Of a DNA stretch of 64,000 nucleotides, positions 48,491-57,999 are shown in pieces. The position numbers were made by a program, and so were the translations under genes. Source of the stretch: Halorubrum sp. BOL3-1. GTDB lineage: Archaea; Halobacteriota; Halobacteria; Halobacteriales; Haloferacaceae. How positions within the stretch are numbered: position 1 is the stretch's first letter; each line of letters begins with the position of its first letter. The stretch spans positions 372,001 through 436,000 of the forward strand of contig NZ_CP034692.1 of NCBI RefSeq assembly GCF_004114375.1, written 5' to 3'. The notes beneath the pieces were generated by a model. It worked only from the letters and a program-made list of their open reading frames with translations. It did no database searches and was not told the DNA's origin.

Positions 48491-50740
48491 ATGGACCAGA
48501 AGCGGGAGCTGTCGAGCGTCGACCTCGCGGCCCTCGTCACCGAGCTCAATCGGTACGAGGGCGCGAAGGTCGACAAGGCGTACCTCTACGACGACGACCT
48601 GCTCCGGCTGAAGCTCCGCGACTTCGACCGCGGCCGCGTCGAACTGATGATCGAGGTGGGCGATGTCAAGCGCGCGCACGCCGCCGACCCCGACAACGTC
48701 GCGGACGCGCCGGGCCGCCCGCCGAACTTCGCGAAGATGCTCCGCAACCGCATGTCCGGGGCCGACTTCGCGGGCGTCGAACAGTACGAGTTCGACCGCA
48801 TCCTCACCTTCGAGTTCGAGCGCGAGGACCAGAACACGACGATCGTCGCCGAGCTGTTCGGCCAGGGGAACGTCGCCGCCCTCGACGAGACCGGCGAGGT
48901 CGTCGGCTCGCTGTCGACGGTCCGGCTCAAGTCTCGCACCGTCGCGCCCGGCGCGCAGTACGAGTACCCCGCCTCGCGGCTGAACCCCCTCGACGTGAGC
49001 CGCGGCGGCTTCGACCGGCACATGCGCGAGTCGGACAGCGACGTGGTGCGAACCCTCGCCACCCAGCTCAACCTCGGCGGACTCTACGCCGAGGAGGTGT
49101 GTACCCGCGCCGACGTCGAGAAGGAGACGCCGATCGAGGAAGTGACCGACGACCAGCTCCGAGCGCTCCACGACGCGCTCTCCCGGATCGACGAGCGGGT
49201 CCGGTCGGGGAACATCGACCCTCGGGTGTACGAGGAATCGGTCGACGGTGACGGGAACGCTGACGGGGACGGTGACGGCGACGAGGACGGAAACGGCGAC
49301 GCAGACGCCGAACCCCGCGTCGTCGACGTCACGCCCTTCCCGCTCGCGGAACACGAGGACCTCCCGAGCGTCGGGTTCGACTCCTTCAACACCGCGGTCG
49401 ACGAGTACTTTCACCGGCTCGAACGGGAGGGGACCGCCGACGACGAGTCGCCCGCGGACGCGAGCCCCTCCCGCCCGGAGTTCGAGGAGGAGATCGCCAA
49501 ACAGGAGCGGATCATCGAACAGCAGCAGGGGGCGATCGAGGGGTTCGAAGAGCAGGCGCAGGCGGAACGCGAGCGCGCGGAGCTGCTGTACGCGAACTAC
49601 GACCTCGTCGACGATGTGCTCTCGACGGTGCGCGAGGCCCGCGAGGACGAGGTGCCGTGGGCGGAGATCCAAAAGACCCTTTCGGCCGGCGCTGAGCGCG
49701 GCATTCCGGCCGCGGAGGCGGTCGTCGACGTCGACGGCGAGGACGGAACGGTAACGGTCGAACTCGCCCGCGAGACCGGCGACGAGACCGGCGGCGGGAA
49801 CGGCGGGGACGAGACCGTCCGGATCGAACTCGACGCGAGCGAGGGCGTGGAGGTCAACGCCGACCGCCTCTATCAGGAGGCGAAGCGCGTCGAGGAAAAG
49901 AAGACGGGGGCGATAGCGGCGATCGAGTCGACCCGCGAGGAGCTGGCGGCGGTCGAGGAACGGAAGGCCGAGTGGGAGGCGACGGACGCGGCCGACGGGG
50001 GGAGCGCTGGAGACGGAGACGAGGGCGGCGAGGACGACGAGGAGCACGAGGCCGACTGGCTCTCGCGGTCGTCGATCCCGATCCGGAGCCCCGACGACTG
50101 GTACGACCGCTTCCGGTGGTTCCACACCTCGACGGGCTACCTCGTCATCGGCGGGCGCAACGCCGACCAGAACGAGGAGCTGGTGAAAAAGTACATGAGC
50201 AAACACGACCGGTTCTTCCACACGCAGGCGCACGGGGGGCCGGTGACGATCCTGAAGGCGTCCGGTCCCTCGGAGTCGGCCGAGCCGGTCGACTTCTCCG
50301 AGGAGACGCTACGGGAGGCCGCGCAGTTCGCGGTCTCCTACTCGTCCGTCTGGAAGGACGGCCGCGGCGCGGGCGACGCCTACATGGTCGAACCTGACCA
50401 AGTGTCGAAAACGCCCGAGAGCGGCGAGTACGTCGAGAAGGGGAGCTTCGTGATCCGCGGCGACCGCACGTACCTCGAGGACGCCCCCTGCCGGATCGCC
50501 GTCGGCGTCCAGTGCGAGCCGATCACGCGCGCGATCGGCGGCCCGCCGTCGGCTATTGTCGACCGCGCGGCCGCGCACGTCACCTTCGAACCGGGGATGT
50601 ACGCGCAAAACGACGCCGCGATGATGGCCTACCGGAACCTGAAAGAGCGGTTCACCGACCAGTCGTTCGTTCGGAAGGTGGCGAGCGCGGACCGGCTTCA
50701 GGAGTTCCTCCCGTCGGGTGGGTCGGACATCGCGGACTGA
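48491..50740 (+). CDS. rqcH: Ribosome-associated quality control protein RqcH (NFACT family)
   Basis: A 749-residue protein of the Rqc2/NEMF/RqcH family, which binds obstructed large ribosomal subunits and can direct C-terminal tailing of stalled nascent chains. NFACT-N (MDQKRELSSVDLAALVTELNRYEGAKVDKAYLYDD), HhH (~175-245), coiled coil (~335-530) and NFACT-R (DWYDRFRWFHTSTGYLVIGGRNADQNE, HTQAHGGPVTILK) are in order. An Asp/Gly-rich insert lies at about 253-277. The ATG at 48491 fits the family start. Confidence 0.92.
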   Translation: MDQKRELSSVDLAALVTELNRYEGAKVDKAYLYDDDLLRLKLRDFDRGRVELMIEVGDVKRAHAADPDNVADAPGRPPNFAKMLRNRMSGADFAGVEQYEFDRILTFEFEREDQNTTIVAELFGQGNVAALDETGEVVGSLSTVRLKSRTVAPGAQYEYPASRLNPLDVSRGGFDRHMRESDSDVVRTLATQLNLGGLYAEEVCTRADVEKETPIEEVTDDQLRALHDALSRIDERVRSGNIDPRVYEESVDGDGNADGDGDGDEDGNGDADAEPRVVDVTPFPLAEHEDLPSVGFDSFNTAVDEYFHRLEREGTADDESPADASPSRPEFEEEIAKQERIIEQQQGAIEGFEEQAQAERERAELLYANYDLVDDVLSTVREAREDEVPWAEIQKTLSAGAERGIPAAEAVVDVDGEDGTVTVELARETGDETGGGNGGDETVRIELDASEGVEVNADRLYQEAKRVEEKKTGAIAAIESTREELAAVEERKAEWEATDAADGGSAGDGDEGGEDDEEHEADWLSRSSIPIRSPDDWYDRFRWFHTSTGYLVIGGRNADQNEELVKKYMSKHDRFFHTQAHGGPVTILKASGPSESAEPVDFSEETLREAAQFAVSYSSVWKDGRGAGDAYMVEPDQVSKTPESGEYVEKGSFVIRGDRTYLEDAPCRIAVGVQCEPITRAIGGPPSAIVDRAAAHVTFEPGMYAQNDAAMMAYRNLKERFTDQSFVRKVASADRLQEFLPSGGSDIAD

Positions 50741-50809
50741 ACGGTCCGAACCGCGGTCGGCCCGCTCCCCGAGCGCGACCCTTTCAAGCCTCCGCGACCG
50801 AGAGCGCCC

Positions 50810-51202
50810 ATGAGCTTCGAGGCGCTGCCGGACGGCTGGCGGGTGTGGAACGAGGAGCCGAGCGGCCGGGCTATCCTCGTCTACCGCCCCGACACCTTCG
50901 GCGGCGGCGACCTTCCCGACGCGTGTCTGCCGACGGTCTACCTGACGAACGGGTCCCGGAACGCCCGTCCCGGATCCGGCCAGTACGCGACCGAGGAGTG
51001 GCACGTCGTCCTGTTCTTGGAACCGGAGGTCGAGGCCGTCTCGGAGACGCACGAGAGCCGCGAGGCGGGCGCGGCGGCCGCGGTCGACGTCGCGGAGCGG
51101 TTCGTCGCCGGCGACGTTGATTATCGGGCGGCCTACCAGGTGCCGCGCGAGGAGTACTTCGAACGACTCGACGAGTACGTCGGTGACGGCGAGCCCCCGT
51201 GA
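50810..51202 (+). CDS. Conserved haloarchaeal protein (DUF5820-like)
   Basis: A 130-residue acidic protein: SFEALPDGWRVWNEEPSGRAILVYRPD, WHVVLFLEPEVEAV, then a helical C-terminus. It matches a short haloarchaeal family (DUF5820 by recollection) with no known function. It lies 69 bases downstream of rqcH; CCCTTTCAAGCC is a TATA-like element about 27 nt upstream of its ATG. Confidence 0.78.
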   Translation: MSFEALPDGWRVWNEEPSGRAILVYRPDTFGGGDLPDACLPTVYLTNGSRNARPGSGQYATEEWHVVLFLEPEVEAVSETHESREAGAAAAVDVAERFVAGDVDYRAAYQVPREEYFERLDEYVGDGEPP

Positions 51203-51307
51203 TCCGTACCCGATCGATCCATATTCCTGTATAGGAGCACGGTCAAAATAGGTCGATACGCCACGAACACGAGGGTTTTTATCCGATCCGGCCCTCCCGA
51301 TAGGTAC

Positions 51308-52807
51308 ATGAATGCCGGTGGGGACAACGGCGGCGACGAACCGCGAGAGAAGTGCGGCGTCGTCGGCGTCTCGCTCGCGGACCGGGAGGCCGCGCGACCG
51401 CTGTACTACGCGCTGTACGCGCTCCAACACCGCGGCCAGGAGTCGGCCGGGATCGTCACGCACGACGGGTTCCAACAGCACAGCCACGTCGAGCGCGGCC
51501 TCGTGGGCGACGCGTTCGAAAAGGGGGACCTCGAATCGCTGTCGGGCGGCGCCGGTATCGGCCACGTCCGCTATCCGACCGCGGGAAGCCTCGACAAGAG
51601 CTGCGCGCAGCCGTTCTCGGTCTCGTTCAAGTCCGGCTCGCTCGGTCTCTCGCACAACGGGAACCTCGTCAACGCCGACGAGGTCCGCGAGGAGCTGGCG
51701 GCGGCTGGCCACGCGTTCACCTCCGACGGCGACACCGAGGTGATCGCCCACGACCTCGCGCGCAACCTCCTCGAAGAGGACCTCGTCCGCGCGGTCAAAC
51801 ACACGATGAACCGCATCCACGGCTCCTACTCTCTGGCGATCACCCACGACGACACGGTGCTGGGCGTCCGCGACCCGCTCGGGAACCGACCGCTGTGTCT
51901 CGGGAAGCTCGACGACGGCTACGTGCTCGCCAGCGAGTCCGCCGCCATCGACACGCTCGACGGGGAGCTGATCCGCGACGTGCGCCCCGGCGAACTCGTC
52001 GTGTTGGGGCCTGGAGGCGCCGGCTACGACACGTATCAGCTCGTCGAGCGCGACGCGACCGGCCACTGTTTCTTCGAACACGTCTACTTCGCCCGCCCCG
52101 ACTCCGTCATCGACGAGAACCTCGTGTACGAGGTGCGGCGGTCGCTGGGCCGGAAGCTCTGGGAGGAGTCCGGTGTCGAGTCCGACGTGGTGATGCCCGT
52201 TCCCGACTCGGGGCGGGCGTTCGCGTCCGGCTACGCCGACGCGGCGTCGGAGACGACCCCCGACGGCGACCCGCGCGACCCCGACGACGGCGGCGTCGAG
52301 TTCGCGGAGGGACTGATGAAGAACCGGTACGTCGGGCGGACGTTCATCATGCCGACCCAAGACGAGCGCGAGCGCGCCGTCCGGCTGAAGCTCAATCCCA
52401 TCCGGTCGACTGTCGAGGGGAAATCGATCACCATCATCGACGACTCCATCGTCCGGGGGACGACCTCGACGCAGCTGATCCAGCTGGTCCGCGAGGCGGG
52501 CGCGGAGGAGGTCCACCTCCGGATCGGCGCGCCGCAGATCCTCGCCCCCTGCTACTTCGGCATCGACATGGCGACCCGAGAGGAACTGATCGGCGCCGAC
52601 AAGACGACAGAGGAGATCCGTGAGGCGGTCGGCGCCGATTCGCTGTCGTACCTGTCGATCGACGCGGTCGCGGACGCGCTCAGCGAGAGCCGTGCCGACC
52701 TGTGCCTCGGCTGCGTCACGGGCGAGTACCCGTTCGACGTCGAGGGCGAGGCGACCGACCGCGACGTCGAGGCGCCGACACCGAACGCGACGCCGGCGGA
52801 CGACTGA
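51308..52807 (+). CDS. purF: Amidophosphoribosyltransferase
   Basis: A 499-residue enzyme of the first step of purine synthesis, transferring ammonia from glutamine to PRPP. The N-terminal nucleophile C16 lies in REKCGVVGVSL after a 15-residue propeptide that must be removed. Glutaminase residues follow in YALQHRGQESAGI and HNGNLVN. The PRTase domain has SITIIDDSIVRGTTS (PRPP binding). CLGCVTGEYP suggests an Fe-S-type cluster cysteine set with C in FFEHVYFARPDS context. GTTTTTATCC gives a TATA about 30 nt upstream. Confidence 0.96.
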   Translation: MNAGGDNGGDEPREKCGVVGVSLADREAARPLYYALYALQHRGQESAGIVTHDGFQQHSHVERGLVGDAFEKGDLESLSGGAGIGHVRYPTAGSLDKSCAQPFSVSFKSGSLGLSHNGNLVNADEVREELAAAGHAFTSDGDTEVIAHDLARNLLEEDLVRAVKHTMNRIHGSYSLAITHDDTVLGVRDPLGNRPLCLGKLDDGYVLASESAAIDTLDGELIRDVRPGELVVLGPGGAGYDTYQLVERDATGHCFFEHVYFARPDSVIDENLVYEVRRSLGRKLWEESGVESDVVMPVPDSGRAFASGYADAASETTPDGDPRDPDDGGVEFAEGLMKNRYVGRTFIMPTQDERERAVRLKLNPIRSTVEGKSITIIDDSIVRGTTSTQLIQLVREAGAEEVHLRIGAPQILAPCYFGIDMATREELIGADKTTEEIREAVGADSLSYLSIDAVADALSESRADLCLGCVTGEYPFDVEGEATDRDVEAPTPNATPADD

Positions 52808-52919
52808 CCGATCGCTCGAATGCCGACGCCGACCGCCCGACCCCGAACGTATTTCCCCACCATCCGGCCGCTCGGGACGTATCGGGGGCTTAAATATGCT
52901 CACGGTCAGACGTGCGGGT

Positions 52920-53996
52920 ATGACACGGAACGCCGACGCTGCCGCTGCGGGAGATGACGCCGCGTCGATGAGCCGTCGCGGGTTCTTCCGCGCCGGAGCC
53001 GCCGGGGCGGCGGTCGCCGCGGGAGTCGCCGCCGGAAGCGGGACCGCGGTCGCACAGTACGACGGCTGGCTGGACGGCGTCGACAACTACGACGGCACCC
53101 ACGACTACACCGGCCAAGACGAGGTCACGGTCGAGGTCGGCGCGGTCGACGGCCTCAAGTTCGGCCCGGCCGCGATTTTGGTCGATCCGGGCGCGACCGT
53201 GGTCTGGGAGTGGACCGGGCAGGGCGGCAATCACAACGTCGTCGCTACCGACGAGACGTTCGGCAGCGGGGATCCGGTCGCGGAGGAGGGAACCACCTTC
53301 GAGTACACCTTCGACGACGCCGGGGAGGGCGACGTATTCAATTACCTCTGTGAGCCGCACCAGGCAGTCGGGATGAAGGGGTCGGTTGCGATCGGCTCCG
53401 TCGACGACGACCTCGTCGACCCGCAGGCGGAGGGCGGAGACGGCGGTGACGGGGGATCCGGTGAGGCCAGCGGCCCGGCCGGCTACGGCGACTGGTTCGA
53501 GAACGTCGGCAACTACGAGGGGACGCGCGACCTCCGCGGGGAGAGCGAGGTCACCGTCTCGGTCGGCGCGGGCGAGACCGGGCTGCTGTTCGACCCGCCC
53601 GCGGTCTTGGTCGACCCGGGGACGACGGTCGTCTGGGAGTGGACCGGACAGGGAGGTGCCCACAACGTCGCCGAGGAGGACGACGTCTTCTCCAGCGGCG
53701 AGACGGTCGCGGAGGCGGGAACGACGTTCGAGTACACCTTCGAGGACGCCGGCGAGGGCGACGTGTTCCGCTACGTCTGCGAACCGCATCAGGCGACCGG
53801 GATGAAAGGCGCCGTCGCGGTCGGCGCCGTCGACGACGACCTCATTGGCGGGGACGGCGACTCGGGCGGGTCCGGCGGCGGTGGCGGTCTCTCGGCGAGC
53901 GATATCGGAACGCTCGCGCTCAGCTTCGGCTTCGCCGGCGCACTGCTCGTCCCGCTGTTCTACGCGGCCCATCAGAAAGCCGATCGGAACGCGTAG
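52920..53996 (+). CDS. Tandem two-domain halocyanin (blue copper protein)
   Basis: A 358-residue exported electron carrier. It has a Tat signal (SRRGFFRAGAAGAAVAAGV), two plastocyanin-like domains (about 50-160 and 190-300) and one C-terminal transmembrane helix (IGTLALSFGFAGALLVPLFY) that anchors it outside the membrane. Each domain keeps all type-1 copper ligands: GGNHNVV / LCEPHQAVGM and GGAHNVA / VCEPHQATGM. The two domains are very similar, indicating internal duplication. The ATG at 52920 is chosen because TTAAATA lies about 27 nt upstream and overlaps the earlier ATG. Confidence 0.93.
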   Translation: MTRNADAAAAGDDAASMSRRGFFRAGAAGAAVAAGVAAGSGTAVAQYDGWLDGVDNYDGTHDYTGQDEVTVEVGAVDGLKFGPAAILVDPGATVVWEWTGQGGNHNVVATDETFGSGDPVAEEGTTFEYTFDDAGEGDVFNYLCEPHQAVGMKGSVAIGSVDDDLVDPQAEGGDGGDGGSGEASGPAGYGDWFENVGNYEGTRDLRGESEVTVSVGAGETGLLFDPPAVLVDPGTTVVWEWTGQGGAHNVAEEDDVFSSGETVAEAGTTFEYTFEDAGEGDVFRYVCEPHQATGMKGAVAVGAVDDDLIGGDGDSGGSGGGGGLSASDIGTLALSFGFAGALLVPLFYAAHQKADRNA

Positions 53997-54025
53997 TCGA
54001 CCCCGCCGCTTCGTCGCGTTCTCGT

Positions 54026-54586
54026 TCAATAGAGCTGATACAGCAGCAGGTACACGCCGATCCCCATCGTAAAGGAGATCAGCCAGAGGACGGCGCCGAC
54101 GAACCCGACCTGCGAGTGCCGCGTGTGATAGAGGTCCTCGAACGGCCGGGTCGCCGCGAGCAGGAGCGCGTGGAGGACGAACGGGATACAGACGATCGCG
54201 AGCAGGATGTGGACCGCGAGAAACGGGAGGTAGAGATACGTGTAGACGAGTTCCGGGCCGGGAAACTCCGTGGTGCCGACGTGGATCAGCCGGTAGAGGT
54301 ACGCGCCGAGAAAGGCGGTGAACAGGGCGAACGAGGTCGCCATGAAGTTCCGGTGACGCGTCACGTTCCCGCGGGCGATCGCCCGCCAGCCGAGCAGGAT
54401 CGTCGCGATGGCCGTCACGGAGACGGCGGCGTTGAAGTGTGGAATCGCGGCGAGGACGGCGTCGCTCGCGCGAGGCAGCGTCGAACTCGGAATGACGCCG
54501 CCGACCGCGCCGAATACGAGCGCGAGTGCGACGGCGGAGGCGGCGGCGGTCAGAACGGAGACGTTCTCGCGGGCCCAGTCGGACAT
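54026..54586 (-). CDS. DUF420 membrane protein
   Basis: A 186-residue protein with five helices and conserved His residues (AIPHFNAAVSVTA, RHRNFMATSFALFTAFLGAYLYRLIHVG, HTRHSQVGFVGAVLWLI). DUF420 proteins often occur with haem-copper oxidase genes and may help assemble them. Its position convergent with a halocyanin gene fits respiratory electron transfer. MSDWAREN at 54586 is preferred over an ATG nine codons earlier. Confidence 0.87.
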   Translation of the reverse strand: MSDWARENVSVLTAAASAVALALVFGAVGGVIPSSTLPRASDAVLAAIPHFNAAVSVTAIATILLGWRAIARGNVTRHRNFMATSFALFTAFLGAYLYRLIHVGTTEFPGPELVYTYLYLPFLAVHILLAIVCIPFVLHALLLAATRPFEDLYHTRHSQVGFVGAVLWLISFTMGIGVYLLLYQLY

Positions 54587-54724
54587 GTCCGTATCGTGGG
54601 ACGCGACCCCCAAACGCGTGCCGGTCGCGGGCGGGCGTCACCTGCGACACTCCGGCACGGTACTCCCGAATGGAAGGGCTTTTAATCGGGGGAAGGGTAC
54701 GTGGAGTTGCGAAAAAGACCGCGA

Positions 54725-54809
54725 GCGTGGGTAGCCAAGCTAGGCCAACGGCGCAGCGTTGAGGGCGCTGTCCTGTAGAGGTCCGAGAGTTCAAATCTCT
54801 TCCCACGCA
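54725..54809 (+). tRNA. tRNA-Leu (GAG)
   Basis: An 85-nt class II tRNA: GCGTGGG/CCCACGC acceptor, D arm GCCAAGCTAGGCCAACGGC, anticodon arm CAGCG-TTGAGGG-CGCTG (GAG), long variable arm TCCTGTAGAGGTCC, T arm GAGAG-TTCAAAT-CTCTT, discriminator A. TTTTAATCG about 40 nt upstream is a TATA-like promoter. Confidence 0.96.
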
Positions 54810-55377
54810 TCGCTCGGGGTACACCCCCACCGATGTACGGTGTTGTCTCTACGACAGCACCCACGCACAATTCCTTCCGAACGCTACGCGACGAGTGGAT
54901 ACTCCGTGTCAGACGGCGAGACGGTGAACACGTTCAAATCCCCAGCCGCTCGGCAATACGCGATCGATTTCGTCACCGTCGACCCCGTGACTGAGACCGC
55001 CGAAGCCCCGGCCGCGAGGACTCGCGCGACTTGCTGTGCTCCTCGCTCAGTCGCTCGTTTCACTCGTTCCTTCGCTGCGGTGCTTGCGTCGTCGTACTTC
55101 GTCCTCGCGGCCGCCCCTTCGAGTCCCACCCGACCGCCCCGCACGGCACCTCACGCCTCCCCAGCCTCGTCAGTCGCCTTCCGCGTTGCTCCGGGCGACT
55201 GACTCCCTCGCGCGTGCGGTTTGCGGCCCTCCGGGCCACTCACCGGCACGCGCCACCGCCGCGATCATTTATATATCGCATCGCCGGCAGGCGGTCGCCA
55301 ACGCTTTTTTTGAACGGTCGACCAACGCTCGCGCGAACTGCCACCCTTTTAGTCGCGCGCCGCCGGAGTGAGGCGTA
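54810..55377. other. Gene-free region after tRNA-Leu
   Basis: About 570 bases with no convincing gene. Short open frames on both strands lack acidic composition and recognisable domains. 55030-55240 is a haloarchaeal-style low-complexity CGCTCG/TCGTTC-rich spacer. The last 40 bases carry CCCTTTTAGTCG, a TATA element 28 nt before gatE. Confidence 0.6.
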
Positions 55378-57261
55378 ATGAGTACGGACGCGACCCCCGA
55401 GTACGACCACGAGGCGCTGGGGCTCGTCGCCGGGCTGGAGATCCACCAGCAGCTCGACACGGCGACGAAGCTGTTCTGCGACTCCCCGACCGTCGAGCGC
55501 GACCCGGACGACGCCGACCGTTCGATCACCCGCCGGCTCCACCCGACGAAGAGCGAGCTGGGCGAACTCGACGACGCGGCGGTAGAGGAGAGCCGCGTCG
55601 ACCGCGAGTTCACCTACCTCGGGTACGACACCACCTGCCTGGTCGAGGAGGACGACGAGCCGCCGCGCCGCGTCGACGGCGAGGCGCTCTCCGTCGCGCT
55701 CCAGATCGCTGACCTGCTCGACCTCTCGGTCGTCGACCAGGCCCACGTCATGCGGAAGCTCGTCATCGACGGCTCGAACACTTCCGGGTTCCAGCGCTCG
55801 ATCCTGCTCGGGCAGGACGGCGAGGTCGAGACGGAGTCGGGAACGGTGTCGGTCGTCGACCTCATGCTCGAAGAGGAGTCCGCGAAGCGCGTCGAAGAGA
55901 CCGACGACGGCGTCGTCTACTCGCTCGATCGGCTGGGCGTCCCCCTCGTCGAGATCGGGACCGGACCGGACATCCGCAGCCCCGAGGGCGCCCGGCAGGC
56001 CGCGGAGCGCATCGGAATGCTGCTGCGCTCGACGGGCGCGGTCAAGCGCGGTCTCGGGACGATCCGCCAGGACGTGAACGTCTCCATCGCCGACGGCGCC
56101 CGCGTCGAGGTGAAGGGCGTTCAAGACCTCCAGGGGATCGAGGACATCGTCCGCGGCGAGGTCGGGCGACAGGCCGAGCTGCTCGCGATTCGTGAGGAGC
56201 TGCGCGAGCGCGACGCGAGCGTGGGCGAGGTCGCGGACGCGACCGACGTCTTCACCGACACCGACTCGGGCGTGATCCGCGGCGCGCTCGACTCCGGCGG
56301 GAAGGTGACTGCGGTCCCGCTCTACGGCTTCGACGGCCTCGTCGGCCGGGAGATCCAGCCGGACCGCCGGCTCGGCACGGAGCTCTCCGACCACGCGAAG
56401 CGCCACGGCGCGGGCGGTATCTTTCACACCGACGAGCTGCCGGCGTACGGCGTCACCGAGGCGGAGGTCGGTGCCCTCCGCGACGCGGTCGACGCGGGCG
56501 AGGGAGACGCGGTCGCTATCGTCGCGGCCGACCCCGAGACCGCCGACCTCGCGATCGGGGCCGCCGCCGAGCGCGCCGAGACCGCCATGGAGGGCGTTCC
56601 CGAGGAGACGCGCGGCGCGAACGACGACGGTACCACCCGCTACCTCCGGCCCCTGCCGGGCGCGGCGCGGATGTACCCCGAGACGGACGTGCCGCCGGTG
56701 GAGCCGGACCCCTCCGACGTGGAGACCCCGGAGCTGCTCGACGAGAAGACGGAGCGCTACGCCGAGGCGTTCGGTCTCGACGCCGGTCTCGCGGAGCAGG
56801 TCGCGTTCGGCCAGCGGTTCCCGCTGTTCGAGCGGGCGGTCGAACGCGGCGTCGACCCGACGTTCGCGGCGTCGACGTTGGAGTCGACGACGACGGAGAT
56901 CCGGCGCGACGGCGCGCCCGTCGAGAACCTCACCGACGACCACTTCCTCGACCTGTTCGACCTCGTCGAGGACGGCGACCTCGCGAAGGAGGGCGTCCCG
57001 GAGGTGTTGGCGACGCTCGCGGACGACCCGTCGCTGTCGGCCACCGAGGCCGTCGAGGCGGCCGGGCTCTCGGGCGTGAGCGACGACGAGGTACGCGAGG
57101 CGGTCGTGGAGGTCGTCGAGCGCAACGCCGACCAGATCGAAGCGGAAGGAATGGGCGCCTTCTCCGGGCTGATGGGCGAAGCGATGGGAGCGCTCCGCGG
57201 GAAGGCGGACGGCGAGGTCGTCTCAGACGTGTTACGCGAGGAGATCGGCAAGCGGTCGTAG
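55378..57261 (+). CDS. gatE: Glutamyl-tRNA(Gln) amidotransferase subunit E
   Basis: A 627-residue archaeal-specific subunit that, with GatD, converts Glu-tRNA(Gln) to Gln-tRNA(Gln). GatB/E core segments are LVAGLEIHQQLDTATKLFC, SNTSGFQRSILLG, GVPLVEIGTGPDIRSPEGAR, RGLGTIRQDVNVSI, VEVKGVQDLQ, and TRYLRPLPGAARMYPETDVPP. An AspRS-like insert (~275-400) and a GatB_Yqey tail (EAEGMGAFSGLMGEAMGALRGKADG) follow. gatD is not in the window. Confidence 0.97.
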   Translation: MSTDATPEYDHEALGLVAGLEIHQQLDTATKLFCDSPTVERDPDDADRSITRRLHPTKSELGELDDAAVEESRVDREFTYLGYDTTCLVEEDDEPPRRVDGEALSVALQIADLLDLSVVDQAHVMRKLVIDGSNTSGFQRSILLGQDGEVETESGTVSVVDLMLEEESAKRVEETDDGVVYSLDRLGVPLVEIGTGPDIRSPEGARQAAERIGMLLRSTGAVKRGLGTIRQDVNVSIADGARVEVKGVQDLQGIEDIVRGEVGRQAELLAIREELRERDASVGEVADATDVFTDTDSGVIRGALDSGGKVTAVPLYGFDGLVGREIQPDRRLGTELSDHAKRHGAGGIFHTDELPAYGVTEAEVGALRDAVDAGEGDAVAIVAADPETADLAIGAAAERAETAMEGVPEETRGANDDGTTRYLRPLPGAARMYPETDVPPVEPDPSDVETPELLDEKTERYAEAFGLDAGLAEQVAFGQRFPLFERAVERGVDPTFAASTLESTTTEIRRDGAPVENLTDDHFLDLFDLVEDGDLAKEGVPEVLATLADDPSLSATEAVEAAGLSGVSDDEVREAVVEVVERNADQIEAEGMGAFSGLMGEAMGALRGKADGEVVSDVLREEIGKRS

Positions 57262-57333
57262 CGCGCCCCGCGTCGGTCAGGCCCGCTCTTTAGGTGGCGG
57301 GAGTACTTAACCTGATTCAAGAGGCAACACCGG

Positions 57334-57855
57334 ATGGCAGATTCGCCTGTGCCCGACTCCTCGGACGACTCGCCCGCGCCCGACGCTCCAGACGAACCGC
57401 CCTCCGCCCGGAGGTCCGGCGAGCGCGTCTTCGACGTGACCAACCGATTCATCCGCGGTGTGGAGCTGGCCGCGGCGGCGCTCTTCGCGCTCCTGTTCGG
57501 GGTCGGCGTCGTCGACCTCGCGATCCAGATCGTTGAGTCGGTTTCCACGGGTGCGATCACCGACCCGAACACCGTCATCGGGTTCATCGAGACCGGACTG
57601 CTCCTCCTGATCATCGTCGAGGTGTACGAGACCGTCGTCGCCTACATCGAGCAGAGCAACACCCGGCGGATCGTCAGGCTGGTGATCTACACCGGCGTCA
57701 TCGCGATGGTCCGGAAGGTGATCATCTACCGGACGTCCGAGTACGCCGCCGCCGAGGACGCGCTGTTCGCCGCGGTGTCGTACACAATCATTATCCTCGG
57801 ACTGGTGGCGCTGCTATACGTCGAGCGCTCGGTCGGGTACCCGCTACAAGAGTGA
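57334..57855 (+). CDS. PsiE-like membrane protein
   Basis: A 173-residue protein with a 35-residue acidic N-terminus and four helices (AAAALFALLFGVGVVDLAI, GFIETGLLLLIIVEVYETVVAYI, IVRLVIYTGVIAMVRKVIIY, YTIIILGLVALLYVERSVG). The pattern fits the phosphate-starvation-inducible PsiE family; function unclear. ACTTAAC at 57303-57309 is the TATA element about 28 nt upstream. Confidence 0.83.
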   Translation: MADSPVPDSSDDSPAPDAPDEPPSARRSGERVFDVTNRFIRGVELAAAALFALLFGVGVVDLAIQIVESVSTGAITDPNTVIGFIETGLLLLIIVEVYETVVAYIEQSNTRRIVRLVIYTGVIAMVRKVIIYRTSEYAAAEDALFAAVSYTIIILGLVALLYVERSVGYPLQE

Positions 57856-57999
57856 CCCCCGGACCGCTCCGGCGGCTCCGCGGTCTGCGCGTCGAACTCA
57901 TCGGTCGCCGGATTCGGCGGCCTGCGGGACGAACCGTTCTGCCCCGCGGAACACCTGATACACCCGGCATTCTTGTTCGTCGACACGGAACCAGGTCGC

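Noticed and set aside
54884-55144. 86-codon minus-strand frame after tRNA-Leu, and an overlapping plus-strand frame
   Set aside because: Basic or low-complexity composition, overlapping frames on both strands, and no promoter or family match.
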